DNA from: Parcubacteria group bacterium
GTDB taxonomy: Bacteria > Patescibacteriota > Minisyncoccia > JACPCQ01
DNA: 27,409 bases
Assembly (NCBI GenBank): GCA_016179715.1
Contig: JACPCQ010000064.1
Span: 1-27,409, forward strand
Direction of reading: 5' to 3'
The notes under the pieces are model-generated. The model had not been told where the DNA came from, made no database searches, and was given only the letters and a program-made list of their open reading frames with translations. The position numbers were made by a program, and so were the translations under genes. Numbering within the stretch: the stretch's first letter is position 1; every line of letters begins with the position of its first letter. Shown here piece by piece: positions 14,478 to 21,229 of this stretch.

Positions 14478-14526
14478 AAAAAGCACTTCGTAAGGGTTCC
14501 GTCCCTACGCGGTGCTTTTTCTTTTT
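14478..14526 (-). terminator. Bidirectional terminator at the 3' end of the NYN gene
   Basis: AAAAAGCAC / GTGCTTTTT with an inner CGTAaGGG / CCCTACG stem; T-runs on both strands. It overlaps the last codons of the NYN gene (stop at 14505). Confidence 0.75.
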
Positions 14527-15008
14527 GCAATCTTACCCTGCAATTTATCCATATAAACCATTTTTTCCCGCGCGGATTTTCGCAATAATGATGAGCACTT
14601 ATCCCTATTTGGACTCAAAACTGCCAAAAGTTTTTTGTTGTCATATAAGTACCGGGCCAGTGAATAAAAATCTCCGTCACTGGAAACAATGACTATCTTG
14701 TCATAATTTGGATAGTCAACCATCGCCTGAAGCACCAGATCAGCATCTACATTCCCCTTAACGCCATCATCGCCATTCGGTAGCACGGGCTTAAATTTCA
14801 ATATGAATTCTGCTTTCTGCAGTTCATCGTAAATGTCATTGTGTTCCGGTATAAAACCGATAAACAGATACGCCTGCGTAATGTGGTACTTATGTTTTAA
14901 ATATGTGCGGAAACGAGCCCAATCTAATTTCCAACCCAAATCCCTTTTAGTGCCCTTGTACACGTTTTGACTGTCTATAAAAGCAAAGTTATTTTCGTTC
15001 TTTTTCAT
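14505..15008 (-). CDS. NYN-domain protein (LabA/DUF88-like, PIN-fold ribonuclease family)
   Basis: 167 residues, essentially one NYN/PIN-like domain. Acidic positions expected for metal-dependent RNA cleavage are visible: D12 in FAFIDSQN, D88 and D90 in KGNVDADLVLQA, and D111/D113 in IVIVSSDGDFYSL. The tail (GKIAKRKSTA) is basic. Family members act in RNA decay or as toxin-like nucleases; the target cannot be deduced. The gene stands alone on the minus strand, AT-rich compared with the housekeeping block, with a terminator at its stop. ATG 15008 has only a weak purine-rich AAAGAAAT upstream. Confidence 0.85.
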   Translation of the reverse strand: MKKNENNFAFIDSQNVYKGTKRDLGWKLDWARFRTYLKHKYHITQAYLFIGFIPEHNDIYDELQKAEFILKFKPVLPNGDDGVKGNVDADLVLQAMVDYPNYDKIVIVSSDGDFYSLARYLYDNKKLLAVLSPNRDKCSSLLRKSAREKMVYMDKLQGKIAKRKSTA

Positions 15009-15172
15009 ATTATTTCTTTGCCATAAGTGGGGATATTTATATTTTACATCATTTCTGCTAGATTATGAAAAGTAAAATGTTCAAATTTACCCGCTTCGTG
15101 GGGAAATCGGCTGCAGCGCGGCCGCATTCCGTCCGCGCTCGGCGTTTCAGCTAATGAGTTGTTGAAATAGTT

Positions 15173-15922
15173 ATGACTTCAAAAAATCTTATCGAGCAAT
15201 GGAAAAAAGACGAGACCGCTATTTTTGAAGGCTGGGATTTTTCTTATATAAAAGACAGAAAAATCGGGGAAGAGCCACCTTGGGATTATAAAGGTTTAGC
15301 TAAAAATCTTGTTGAAAAATCCACGTCAGTTCTCGATGTAGCAACGGGCGGCGGCGAGATTTTTTCTTCACTTGCCCCATTTCCGAAACACGCCGTGGCG
15401 ATAGAGGGATACACACCAAATGTAGCTGTTGCGAAAAAACGGCTCGAGCCACTCGGGGTAAAAGTTTTAGCGGCGAGCGAAGTAGATGTTTTACCTTTTA
15501 TTGACGAGGAGTTTGACTTGGTATTAAATCGCCACGGCGGACTTCGCATCCCAGAAATTTTTAGAGTTTTGAAAAGGGGCGGCTACTTTCTTACTCAACA
15601 AGTCGGGGGAGATAACCTTCTCGATCTAATGGCTTCGTTCGAAGCTAAACCAAAATGGCCAAATAATACATTAGGTATTGCGCAAAAGAAAATGACCGAT
15701 ATTGGTTTTGAACTTTTAAAAACCGAGGAGTGGAAAGGCAAAATAATTTTTAAAGATGTTGGCGCGATAGTTTATTTTCTAAAAGCTATACCATGGACAG
15801 TAGATAACTTTAGTGTCAATTCGCACTTAATTTATTTGGAAAAATTACAAGAAAAACTAGAGCGAGAGGGTAAGTTGGAATTTACCTATACCAGGTTTCT
15901 TATTCTTGCAAAGAAAAAGTAA
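15173..15922 (+). CDS. Class I SAM-dependent methyltransferase
   Basis: 249 residues. SAM-binding motif I is VLDVATGGGE (53-62), the acidic end of strand 2 is in AIEGYTP (76-82), and EEFDLVLNRHGG (112-123) and VLKRGGYFLTQQVGG (132-146) fit motifs IV-VI of the Methyltransf_11 group. The substrate is unknown; small-molecule or RNA methylation is possible. The AlkD-like gene begins 3 nt after its stop, so they form a two-gene operon. No Shine-Dalgarno is seen before ATG 15173. The gene is AT-rich. Confidence 0.88.
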   Translation: MTSKNLIEQWKKDETAIFEGWDFSYIKDRKIGEEPPWDYKGLAKNLVEKSTSVLDVATGGGEIFSSLAPFPKHAVAIEGYTPNVAVAKKRLEPLGVKVLAASEVDVLPFIDEEFDLVLNRHGGLRIPEIFRVLKRGGYFLTQQVGGDNLLDLMASFEAKPKWPNNTLGIAQKKMTDIGFELLKTEEWKGKIIFKDVGAIVYFLKAIPWTVDNFSVNSHLIYLEKLQEKLEREGKLEFTYTRFLILAKKK

Positions 15923-15925
15923 TTT

Positions 15926-16642
15926 ATGAACAATCTGTATCAAAAAATCTACGGCAACCTTATCAAATATGAAAATAAAAAGGCGGCTGAGATAGATAAG
16001 AAATATCACAAGTACGATAGGCATCGTTCTTTGGGAATAAAAGCTGGTGCGCTTGATAAGTTGCTAAAGCAATACAAAACAGAAGTAAAAAATTTATCTT
16101 GCAAGGAAGCATTTGCGCTCGCGCAAATGCTTTATAAAGACAAAATTGAAGACACAATTTTAGCGGGAAATTTTGTGTTGCAAAACAAAATAGATTGCAT
16201 TGGAAAATCCAAGTTGCCACTTTTAGATAAAGCCCTCGACCATTTTTGCAGTTGGTCTACGATAGACGATTTTTGCATTGATGTTTTGCAACCAATTCTC
16301 TTGACATATCCGAAAGACACACTTCGCTTTCTCGAAAAATGGAATCAATCAAAAAATATGTGGAAACGCCGCACAAGTGTTGTCGCATTTGTTCGCAAAG
16401 TCGGCGAGAGCGGAAAATTTACTGACGAGGCACTGACACTTTGCGAAAATTTAATTTCAGATAAAGAGGATTTGGTGCAAAAGGGTGTTGGCTGGTGTCT
16501 CAAAGATATTATGCGCGGCGACAAGAAAAAAGTTCTTGAGTACGTCAAAAAATTGAGAAAGCGAAGCGTGCCTGCTACAATAACCCTGTACGCAATCCGC
16601 GATTTGAAAGGTTCAGAAAGAGTCGAGATTTTAAGGAAATAA
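15926..16642 (+). CDS. AlkD-like DNA alkylation repair protein (HEAT-repeat glycosylase family)
   Basis: 238 residues, all helical, matching DNA-alkylation repair (AlkC/AlkD) HEAT-repeat proteins that excise N3- and N7-alkylpurines without base flipping. Family landmarks are FCSWSTIDDFC (107-117), with the acidic residues where AlkD has its catalytic Asp, MWKRRTSVVAF (145-155) and VQKGVGWCLKDI. It follows the methyltransferase by 3 nt and shares its AT-rich composition. A hairpin with T-run (16719-16752) follows. Activity is inferred from the family only. Confidence 0.85.
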   Translation: MNNLYQKIYGNLIKYENKKAAEIDKKYHKYDRHRSLGIKAGALDKLLKQYKTEVKNLSCKEAFALAQMLYKDKIEDTILAGNFVLQNKIDCIGKSKLPLLDKALDHFCSWSTIDDFCIDVLQPILLTYPKDTLRFLEKWNQSKNMWKRRTSVVAFVRKVGESGKFTDEALTLCENLISDKEDLVQKGVGWCLKDIMRGDKKKVLEYVKKLRKRSVPATITLYAIRDLKGSERVEILRK

Positions 16643-16676
16643 CTGTCGGTGAAATAATTTTTAGGCCTCCCGCGAG

Positions 16677-16696
16677 CCTGCCTGCCGGCAGACAGG
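16677..16696. repeat. GC-rich palindrome, copy 2
   Basis: CCTGCCTGCCGGCAGACAGG, one mismatch from the copy at 13125. It overlaps the start of the second 29-bp element. Confidence 0.75.
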
Positions 16697-16723
16697 GAAC
16701 CACTGAACATTCGAGTCTAAGAT
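16695..16723 (+). repeat. 29-bp dispersed element, copy 2
   Basis: Begins GGGAACCACTGAACATT and ends GTCTAAGAT. 24 of 29 bases match 14285-14313. Its AAGAT end is part of the following terminator stem. Confidence 0.65.
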
Positions 16724-16752
16724 TTTGTACGAGTCTCTTGGAAAATCTTTTT
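16719..16752 (+). terminator. Probable terminator of the methyltransferase-AlkD operon
   Basis: AAGATTTT (16719-16726) pairs with AAAATCTT (16742-16749), followed by TTTTT. A long, weak AT stem. Confidence 0.5.
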
Positions 16753-16768
16753 GCGGAGCGGCTATAGA

Positions 16769-17953
16769 TTATTTTTTCTTTTTGCGCTTCTCGCGGAAAG
16801 AATCGTCGAAGATTTCATAATAGTCCGCATAGATATATTTCTGCCCGTAATCGGCATCGCCAAGAGGCTCAAGGATTTTCAAATCTTTGAGCCGTTCAAT
16901 AACGTTATAGGCACCCTGCGGACTAAAACCAGTCCACTTTATAATTTCCGCAACGCCCACAATCGGCTGTCCAAACAATTTGCGAATAATTTCTAGTGTT
17001 GAGGCGGCTGATTTCTTGCCAAGTTTCTGCATTTTGGCAAAATCGCGGTCACGCAAGACAGTAATTTTTGTACACGTTTCAATACCAGAATTGGCAATTT
17101 CTGCAACTCCCTCAAGAAAAAACTCAAGCCAGCCGTTAATATCGGCTTCTTCGTCGTGATAATTCTGCAATTTCTGATAGTAGAGCTTTTGGTGCTTCTT
17201 GAAGTAGCTGGAGAGATACAAAACAGGCAATTCAAGCAAACCAGCATGATGAATAAACATCGCAATCAGCATGCGACCGGTACGGCCATTTCCATCGGTA
17301 AACGGGTGGATTGTTTCAAATTGGGCATGGATAAGGCCGGCTTTCACCAGTGAAGGGTAATCGTCCCCCGCATGAATGAATTTTTCGAGGTCACCCAGGG
17401 ATTTGTGCATATCATTCACAGCTGGCGGCACAAATGAAGCATCGGCGGGAGTTTTACCGCTAATCCAATTTTGCGAACGACGAAATTCACCCGGATATGC
17501 GTGTTGAGTCGAACGCGCTCCGGTCGTGAGCTTTTCATGAATCTCTCGTATCAGGCGCAGAGAAATTGGCAGGTTTTCAGTCCGCTTAATTCCATAGTTG
17601 AGCGCCTCCACGTAGTGCGTGATGTCATCAACGTCCGGGTACAGACGTGATTTCTCTTCAGTCACCGGCGCCGCAACGGCATCCTGCAAGGTTGCTTTTG
17701 TTCCTTCTATTTGACTGGAGTATGTCGCGTCTGTCTTTACGAACATGAACAGAAAAAAGTCTTTATCTGGTAAAAGTCGGGTGATGCCGTCAAGTTTGCC
17801 GACCAACCTGATCGCTTCCTCGTGTTTTTTGTACAATCTAGAGCTAATGACAAAGCCGCCTTTTGGAGGGAAATTGAAAGGTGTAAAGGTTTTAAACCCC
17901 TCTTTTTGTCGGATATAACGGCCTATTTTTGCCTTGTTGATGATGTCGATCAT
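16769..17953 (-). CDS. Fic family protein (AMPylase-type) with C-terminal winged helix
   Basis: 394 residues. Order: N-terminal Fic_N-like part (about 30-110) with the inhibitory motif SSQIEG (S79-x3-E83-G84), the Fic core with the complete active-site motif HPFTDGNGRTGR (216-227, catalytic H216), then a C-terminal winged-helix segment (about 315-375, AASTLEIIRKL...GVAEIIKWTGFSPQGAYNVIERL). Such proteins transfer AMP to hydroxyl groups of target proteins; the N-terminal inhibitory glutamate makes this a self-restrained class II enzyme. Many stand-alone chromosomal versions have no antitoxin partner, as here. The upstream DNA has a perfect inverted repeat that the winged helix could bind. The lysine-rich C-terminus (KRKKKK) is unremarkable. 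Confidence 0.93.
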   Translation of the reverse strand: MIDIINKAKIGRYIRQKEGFKTFTPFNFPPKGGFVISSRLYKKHEEAIRLVGKLDGITRLLPDKDFFLFMFVKTDATYSSQIEGTKATLQDAVAAPVTEEKSRLYPDVDDITHYVEALNYGIKRTENLPISLRLIREIHEKLTTGARSTQHAYPGEFRRSQNWISGKTPADASFVPPAVNDMHKSLGDLEKFIHAGDDYPSLVKAGLIHAQFETIHPFTDGNGRTGRMLIAMFIHHAGLLELPVLYLSSYFKKHQKLYYQKLQNYHDEEADINGWLEFFLEGVAEIANSGIETCTKITVLRDRDFAKMQKLGKKSAASTLEIIRKLFGQPIVGVAEIIKWTGFSPQGAYNVIERLKDLKILEPLGDADYGQKYIYADYYEIFDDSFREKRKKKK

Positions 17954-17977
17954 AACATCAACATACTAATCTATTTG

Positions 17978-18004
17978 GTTGATATTTGCAAGAAGGATAT
18001 CAAC
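17978..18004. promoter_or_regulatory. Inverted repeat upstream of fic, possible operator
   Basis: GTTGATAT (17978-17985) and ATATCAAC (17997-18004) are perfect inverted arms 11 nt apart. A further ATCAAC half-site lies at 17957-17962, next to the Fic start codon. Confidence 0.5.
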
Positions 18005-18037
18005 TAAACATTTTTTATTGTTTCATCAGCAAGTCCG

Positions 18038-18057
18038 CCTGCCTACCGGCAAGCAGG
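18038..18057. repeat. GC-rich palindrome, copy 3 (diverged)
   Basis: CCTGCCTACCGGCAAGCAGG; the two changes from the consensus compensate within the stem except at one pair. Next to it, GCGAAG / CTTCGC (about 18068-18089) forms another hairpin with TATAAT in its loop. Confidence 0.65.
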
Positions 18058-18089
18058 CTCTGGCGCGGCGAAGTTGTATAATTCTTCGC

Positions 18090-18123
18090 ACACAAAAACA
18101 CCCCCAATGGGGTGTTTTTGTGT
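18090..18123 (-). terminator. Bidirectional terminator after the subtilisin gene
   Basis: ACACAAAAACACCCC / GGGGTGTTTTTGTGT, a long near-perfect stem with T-runs on both strands. Confidence 0.85.
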
Positions 18124-18155
18124 CGGGGGTTAGATCGGGCTAGAAATCAATGAGG

Positions 18156-20003
18156 TTAAAACGCTATGACTGACTCATTTGAGCAAACATTGGTTCCCGC
18201 CTCGCAGATTTTATAGGTAAATGTTCCGCTCCCCCTTTGGTTAATGTTATCAGTGTAAGCCCCGTTGTTCGCCGTCGTCACGAGAGCAGTTCCGTTTCGA
18301 TACACGTCCACATTCACCGATGTCGCACCGCTCCATGACAGACCAGCTTTCATAAGTCCCTTAACCTTGTATCCAACTGCTGAAAGATTGATGCCGGATG
18401 ATTCTGCTACAACGTTCACCTGAACAGCATCGCTCGCGGCCGCTCCCTCGTTGTCGGTTACGATAAGAGTTACCGTGTGGCCGCCTAACGCAAACGCAAC
18501 AGTCGGAGATACGCCCGTTGCAAGAAGTGTCGTCCCCTCGTACCACTCGTATGACACAATCGAGCCGTCCGAATCGAACGAACCAGAGCCGTTTAACACA
18601 ACATTTTCAGAACCATTCGCATCAGCGTCAACCACGGTTTGATCCGAACCGGCATTCGCAGTAGGGGCAATGTTCACGTCAATACCCGCCGTTTGAACTG
18701 CCAAAAGGGCATTGACCAATCCGTATCCGAACTGCGGGTCACGACCGCTTGCTCCCAAGTCAGTCGCCGTACCTTGTAGAATTGCGCGAACATCTCGATT
18801 ATTCACAACCCCATCACCGTTATAGTCGGAAACTCCTGCCGCAATAATCAGCGCCGCCACTCCCGCAACGTGCGGAGAAGCCATTGATGTGCCGGAACCG
18901 TACTTGTAACAGTCGTCAGCGTTACCATCTCTACAGGTCGTAGCATTGCCGTTGTAGTCGGTATTGTCGTTCCACGCCGAATATACTGATACGCCCGGTG
19001 CCGCAATCTCTACCGTATCGCCCGTACTTGAAAAGCTTGCGCGATTGTTGTTTGAATCTGTTGCCGCAACCGCAACCACCGAATCATATTTCGCAGGATA
19101 AATAACATTGTTGCCTTTGCCTCCCACGGTCCCGGAATTTCCCGCGGCGGCAACGATGACAACGCCCTTCGCTTCGGCATTGTCAAACGCCTGTCTCACT
19201 GTACTCCCCGGGTCCCTATCTTTTCCGAGAGAAAGATTGATGACGTCCATCTTGATGCCTTGCACCGTCAGCCATTCACCGGTAAAGACATTTTGGATTT
19301 GGAGCGTTGCTCCGGTTGACCACTGCACCGCCGCAATAATATCACTCCAGTACCCAACGCCGCTCTCATTCAAGACGCGCAACGAATACAGAGCGCAGTC
19401 CGGCGCAACGCCGACAACACCGAGTTTTGGGTCTGGGCTGCCGTTGTCATTATCTTCCGCACATGCCGTACCCGCAACATGTGTTCCGTGTCCGTACGCG
19501 TCCATCGGGTCGTTATCGTAATAGTAGAAATCATAACCGAGATTTACAGAATCGAAATTATCGTTTAGGTCAGGGTGAAGGTAATTCACACCGGAATCAA
19601 TGATGCCGATTTTTATTCCAATACCCTTGTTGCTGTACGGAGTTGCGTGCACATCGCCGCTTTTGATATGCTTTACGCCCCACGCATTATCTAGTTCCGT
19701 ATCAACCGCGTACACCGTGTCGTCTAGCTCAACTGCCGTGACATGAGGATTGCGTGCGAGCCCATCCAGCGCGGATTGCGGAACGTGCGCCGCAACAGCA
19801 TTCACGATTGAATAACTGTATTTAATCTTTCCGCCATACGCACGAACAAGACTTTGTTCGCTTGCCCCAACTGGTTTGTCAAAAGCGACCAGTACGCGAA
19901 CGAAATTTCCGTTTTGCGGCTTAACAGCGGCAAATGAGGTTGACGCACCGACTGGAAGTGCAATGAGTAATGCCAGTCCTAAAATCGCTACAGAGTTTTT
20001 CAT
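18156..20003 (-). CDS. Secreted subtilisin-like serine protease (S8) with PKD and fibronectin-like domains
   Basis: 615 residues. Signal peptide about 1-26 (MKNSVAILGLALLIALPVGA, then Ala-rich cleavage region). An inhibitor-I9-like propeptide follows (about 33-100). The S8 catalytic domain spans about 105-440, with the complete triad: D136 (IIDSGVN), H172 (GHGTHVAG), S373 (GTSMASPHVAG), and oxyanion N289 (AAAGNSG). Inside its C-terminal part a calcium-loop sequence DYNGDGVVNNRDVRAIL (393-409) resembles a dockerin/EF-hand repeat. A PKD domain (about 446-533) and a fibronectin-III-like end (about 538-615) complete it; no membrane anchor or sortase motif is seen. The ATG at 20003 is chosen because of the signal peptide and a promoter that ends 7 nt upstream. 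It probably degrades external protein for nutrition or attacks partner cells. Confidence 0.95.
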   Translation of the reverse strand: MKNSVAILGLALLIALPVGASTSFAAVKPQNGNFVRVLVAFDKPVGASEQSLVRAYGGKIKYSYSIVNAVAAHVPQSALDGLARNPHVTAVELDDTVYAVDTELDNAWGVKHIKSGDVHATPYSNKGIGIKIGIIDSGVNYLHPDLNDNFDSVNLGYDFYYYDNDPMDAYGHGTHVAGTACAEDNDNGSPDPKLGVVGVAPDCALYSLRVLNESGVGYWSDIIAAVQWSTGATLQIQNVFTGEWLTVQGIKMDVINLSLGKDRDPGSTVRQAFDNAEAKGVVIVAAAGNSGTVGGKGNNVIYPAKYDSVVAVAATDSNNNRASFSSTGDTVEIAAPGVSVYSAWNDNTDYNGNATTCRDGNADDCYKYGSGTSMASPHVAGVAALIIAAGVSDYNGDGVVNNRDVRAILQGTATDLGASGRDPQFGYGLVNALLAVQTAGIDVNIAPTANAGSDQTVVDADANGSENVVLNGSGSFDSDGSIVSYEWYEGTTLLATGVSPTVAFALGGHTVTLIVTDNEGAAASDAVQVNVVAESSGINLSAVGYKVKGLMKAGLSWSGATSVNVDVYRNGTALVTTANNGAYTDNINQRGSGTFTYKICEAGTNVCSNESVIAF

Positions 20004-20010
20004 ATATTTA

Positions 20011-20039
20011 ATAATACCCCTAACGAATAATGTTTTCAA
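20011..20039 (-). promoter_or_regulatory. Promoter of the subtilisin gene, leaderless architecture
   Basis: On the minus strand TTGAAA (20034-20039), spacer 17 nt, TATTAT (20011-20016), then 7 nt to ATG 20003. The AGGGG that looks like a ribosome site lies inside the spacer and could not be transcribed from this promoter. Confidence 0.6.
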
Positions 20040-20210
20040 ACGAGTCAAGTGATTTCACCGACCAAAGAAAAAGAACATGTCCGCGCGTGTCATTTCCTTT
20101 GCAAAAACTTTGAGCTTCATTCACAAAGTATACACCATATCATATAGAAGAGCTAATCAACATTTTAAAGGGGTTCCGGAAGCACTCTAGGAAAATCAGC
20201 GTATCTACTC

Positions 20211-20216
20211 TATACT
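20211..20216 (+). promoter_or_regulatory. -10 box just before the Nudix-like gene
   Basis: TATACT ends 5 nt before ATG 20222 and 8 nt before ATG 20225, so a leaderless mRNA is likely. No good -35 box was found. Confidence 0.4.
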
Positions 20217-20221
20217 CTATA

Positions 20222-21145
20222 ATGATGAAACGCGATCCCGAGCCGCGCATCACGCGCTATTTTGAACTCGCCTTTCCGGGAACGTCCGCGCAGAAGACAG
20301 CCAAAGCAAAAACGCATACGCCGACACGCAAACGCACTGCGCTTTTTGTGCCCACCAAAACGCTCACGGAACGGGTCGGTTTCCGCCCTGCTCCGTTCTC
20401 CGCGGGCGTACAAATAACGCACGACGTGCACCCGCTCTTAAAAACGGTGTTCCGCGAGGGAGAAATCGGCCAGCGTTACGGCAGACACGGCTTGGAGCGC
20501 GACTTGTCACGCCAACAAATTATCATTTACACGCTCGTTGTCTGGAACGGGAAACTCTTATTTTACCGCAGAGCAAAAGAACAAGGAGCCAGCGCGCGGG
20601 AACGGCGGTATTTGGGAGACGAACGGTTGCGCGGCAGAGTATCGGTGGGGTTTGGCGGACATAAAACCATAAACGATGTAGAACACGCGACAAACCAGCT
20701 CTTGCTCCTTGGAGAGCTGTTCCCCGGCCTTATGCCGGAGATGACCAACATTGTGGGACTGAACAGCGGCGTGTTATATGAAGTTGAAGAAGAAACAGGC
20801 GTACGTCCGAGCGACATCCGACGCCTAATGCTGCTCGGAGGGTTTCGCGACCTGCGGGAGCGGCCAACACGCGCCACACGCATCCCCGTCGGGCACGTGC
20901 ACTCCGCCATCGCCGCGCTTGTTGAACTTAAAAAAGAGACGCCGATAACCGTAGGAAAGCTGCAATTTCCCGCTCACGAGGTTGCCGATGCATGGTGGGT
21001 GCCCGTCGGCCGCGCAATGACAGAATTCAAAAAACATCGGCACGATATGGAATCATGGAGCGAGATTATGATTCGCGAGTTTCTTCCGCGACTGCGCCGC
21101 GTGACAGAAAAAACAACCGAGGGAATTGTCATCAACTTCCGTTAG
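20222..21145 (+). CDS. Nudix-like hydrolase (COG4112-like predicted phosphoesterase), degenerate Nudix box
   Basis: 307 residues. The N-terminal ~90 residues are basic and unrecognised. The central part reads RQQIIIYTLVVWNGKLLFYRRAK (98-119), then ERLRGRVSVGFGGHKTINDVE (134-154), which resembles the (S/G)xGxGGH pattern of MutT-related phosphoesterases. A Nudix-helix-like GVLYEVEEETGV follows (183-194). The invariant RE of the Nudix box is YE here, while the following EE is kept. Nudix enzymes cleave nucleoside diphosphates linked to another moiety. Substrate and activity are uncertain. It begins with ATGATG; the first or second ATG could be used. The gene is GC-richer than the Fic region. purM lies 84 nt downstream on the same strand. 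Confidence 0.65.
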   Translation: MMKRDPEPRITRYFELAFPGTSAQKTAKAKTHTPTRKRTALFVPTKTLTERVGFRPAPFSAGVQITHDVHPLLKTVFREGEIGQRYGRHGLERDLSRQQIIIYTLVVWNGKLLFYRRAKEQGASARERRYLGDERLRGRVSVGFGGHKTINDVEHATNQLLLLGELFPGLMPEMTNIVGLNSGVLYEVEEETGVRPSDIRRLMLLGGFRDLRERPTRATRIPVGHVHSAIAALVELKKETPITVGKLQFPAHEVADAWWVPVGRAMTEFKKHRHDMESWSEIMIREFLPRLRRVTEKTTEGIVINFR

Positions 21146-21186
21146 TATTATTCCCGGGTATCAGACATCTTGGAATACGTTGTGTC

Positions 21187-21192
21187 TATAAT
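21187..21192 (+). promoter_or_regulatory. -10 box upstream of purM
   Basis: Perfect TATAAT, 37 nt before ATG 21230. No recognisable -35 at 16-18 nt. The transcript would include the AAGGA ribosome site. Confidence 0.4.
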
Positions 21193-21229
21193 TAATCGCT
21201 TTATTTTTCTTGATATCAAGGAACGACCA

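Larger units (their letters stand above)
13667..14504. other. 838-bp gene-free, hairpin-dense region downstream of tmRNA
   Basis: No credible protein gene was seen. The region holds three terminators, three direct and two inverted copies of tmRNA 3'-end sequence, and several hairpins with 4-nt loops: GCGAAGTGC/GCACTTCGC (13719-13740), AAATTTCC/GGAAATTT (13818-13837), CAAAACGCAAA/TTTGCGTTTTG (13943-13968). A dispersed 29-bp element (14285-14313), CGCCACC/GGTGGCG with a T-run (14335-14360), and a sigma-70 promoter at 14435 complete it. Confidence 0.7.

Noticed and set aside
15065..15154. Short basic frame beginning ATGAAAAGTAAAATG before the methyltransferase
   Set aside because: About 29 codons, with no ribosome site or recognisable similarity; its latter half is GC-rich sequence of repeat-like character. 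It could be a peptide, but the evidence is too thin.
20016..20021. AGGGG as ribosome site of the subtilisin gene
   Set aside because: It overlaps the promoter spacer and lies upstream of the expected transcription start.
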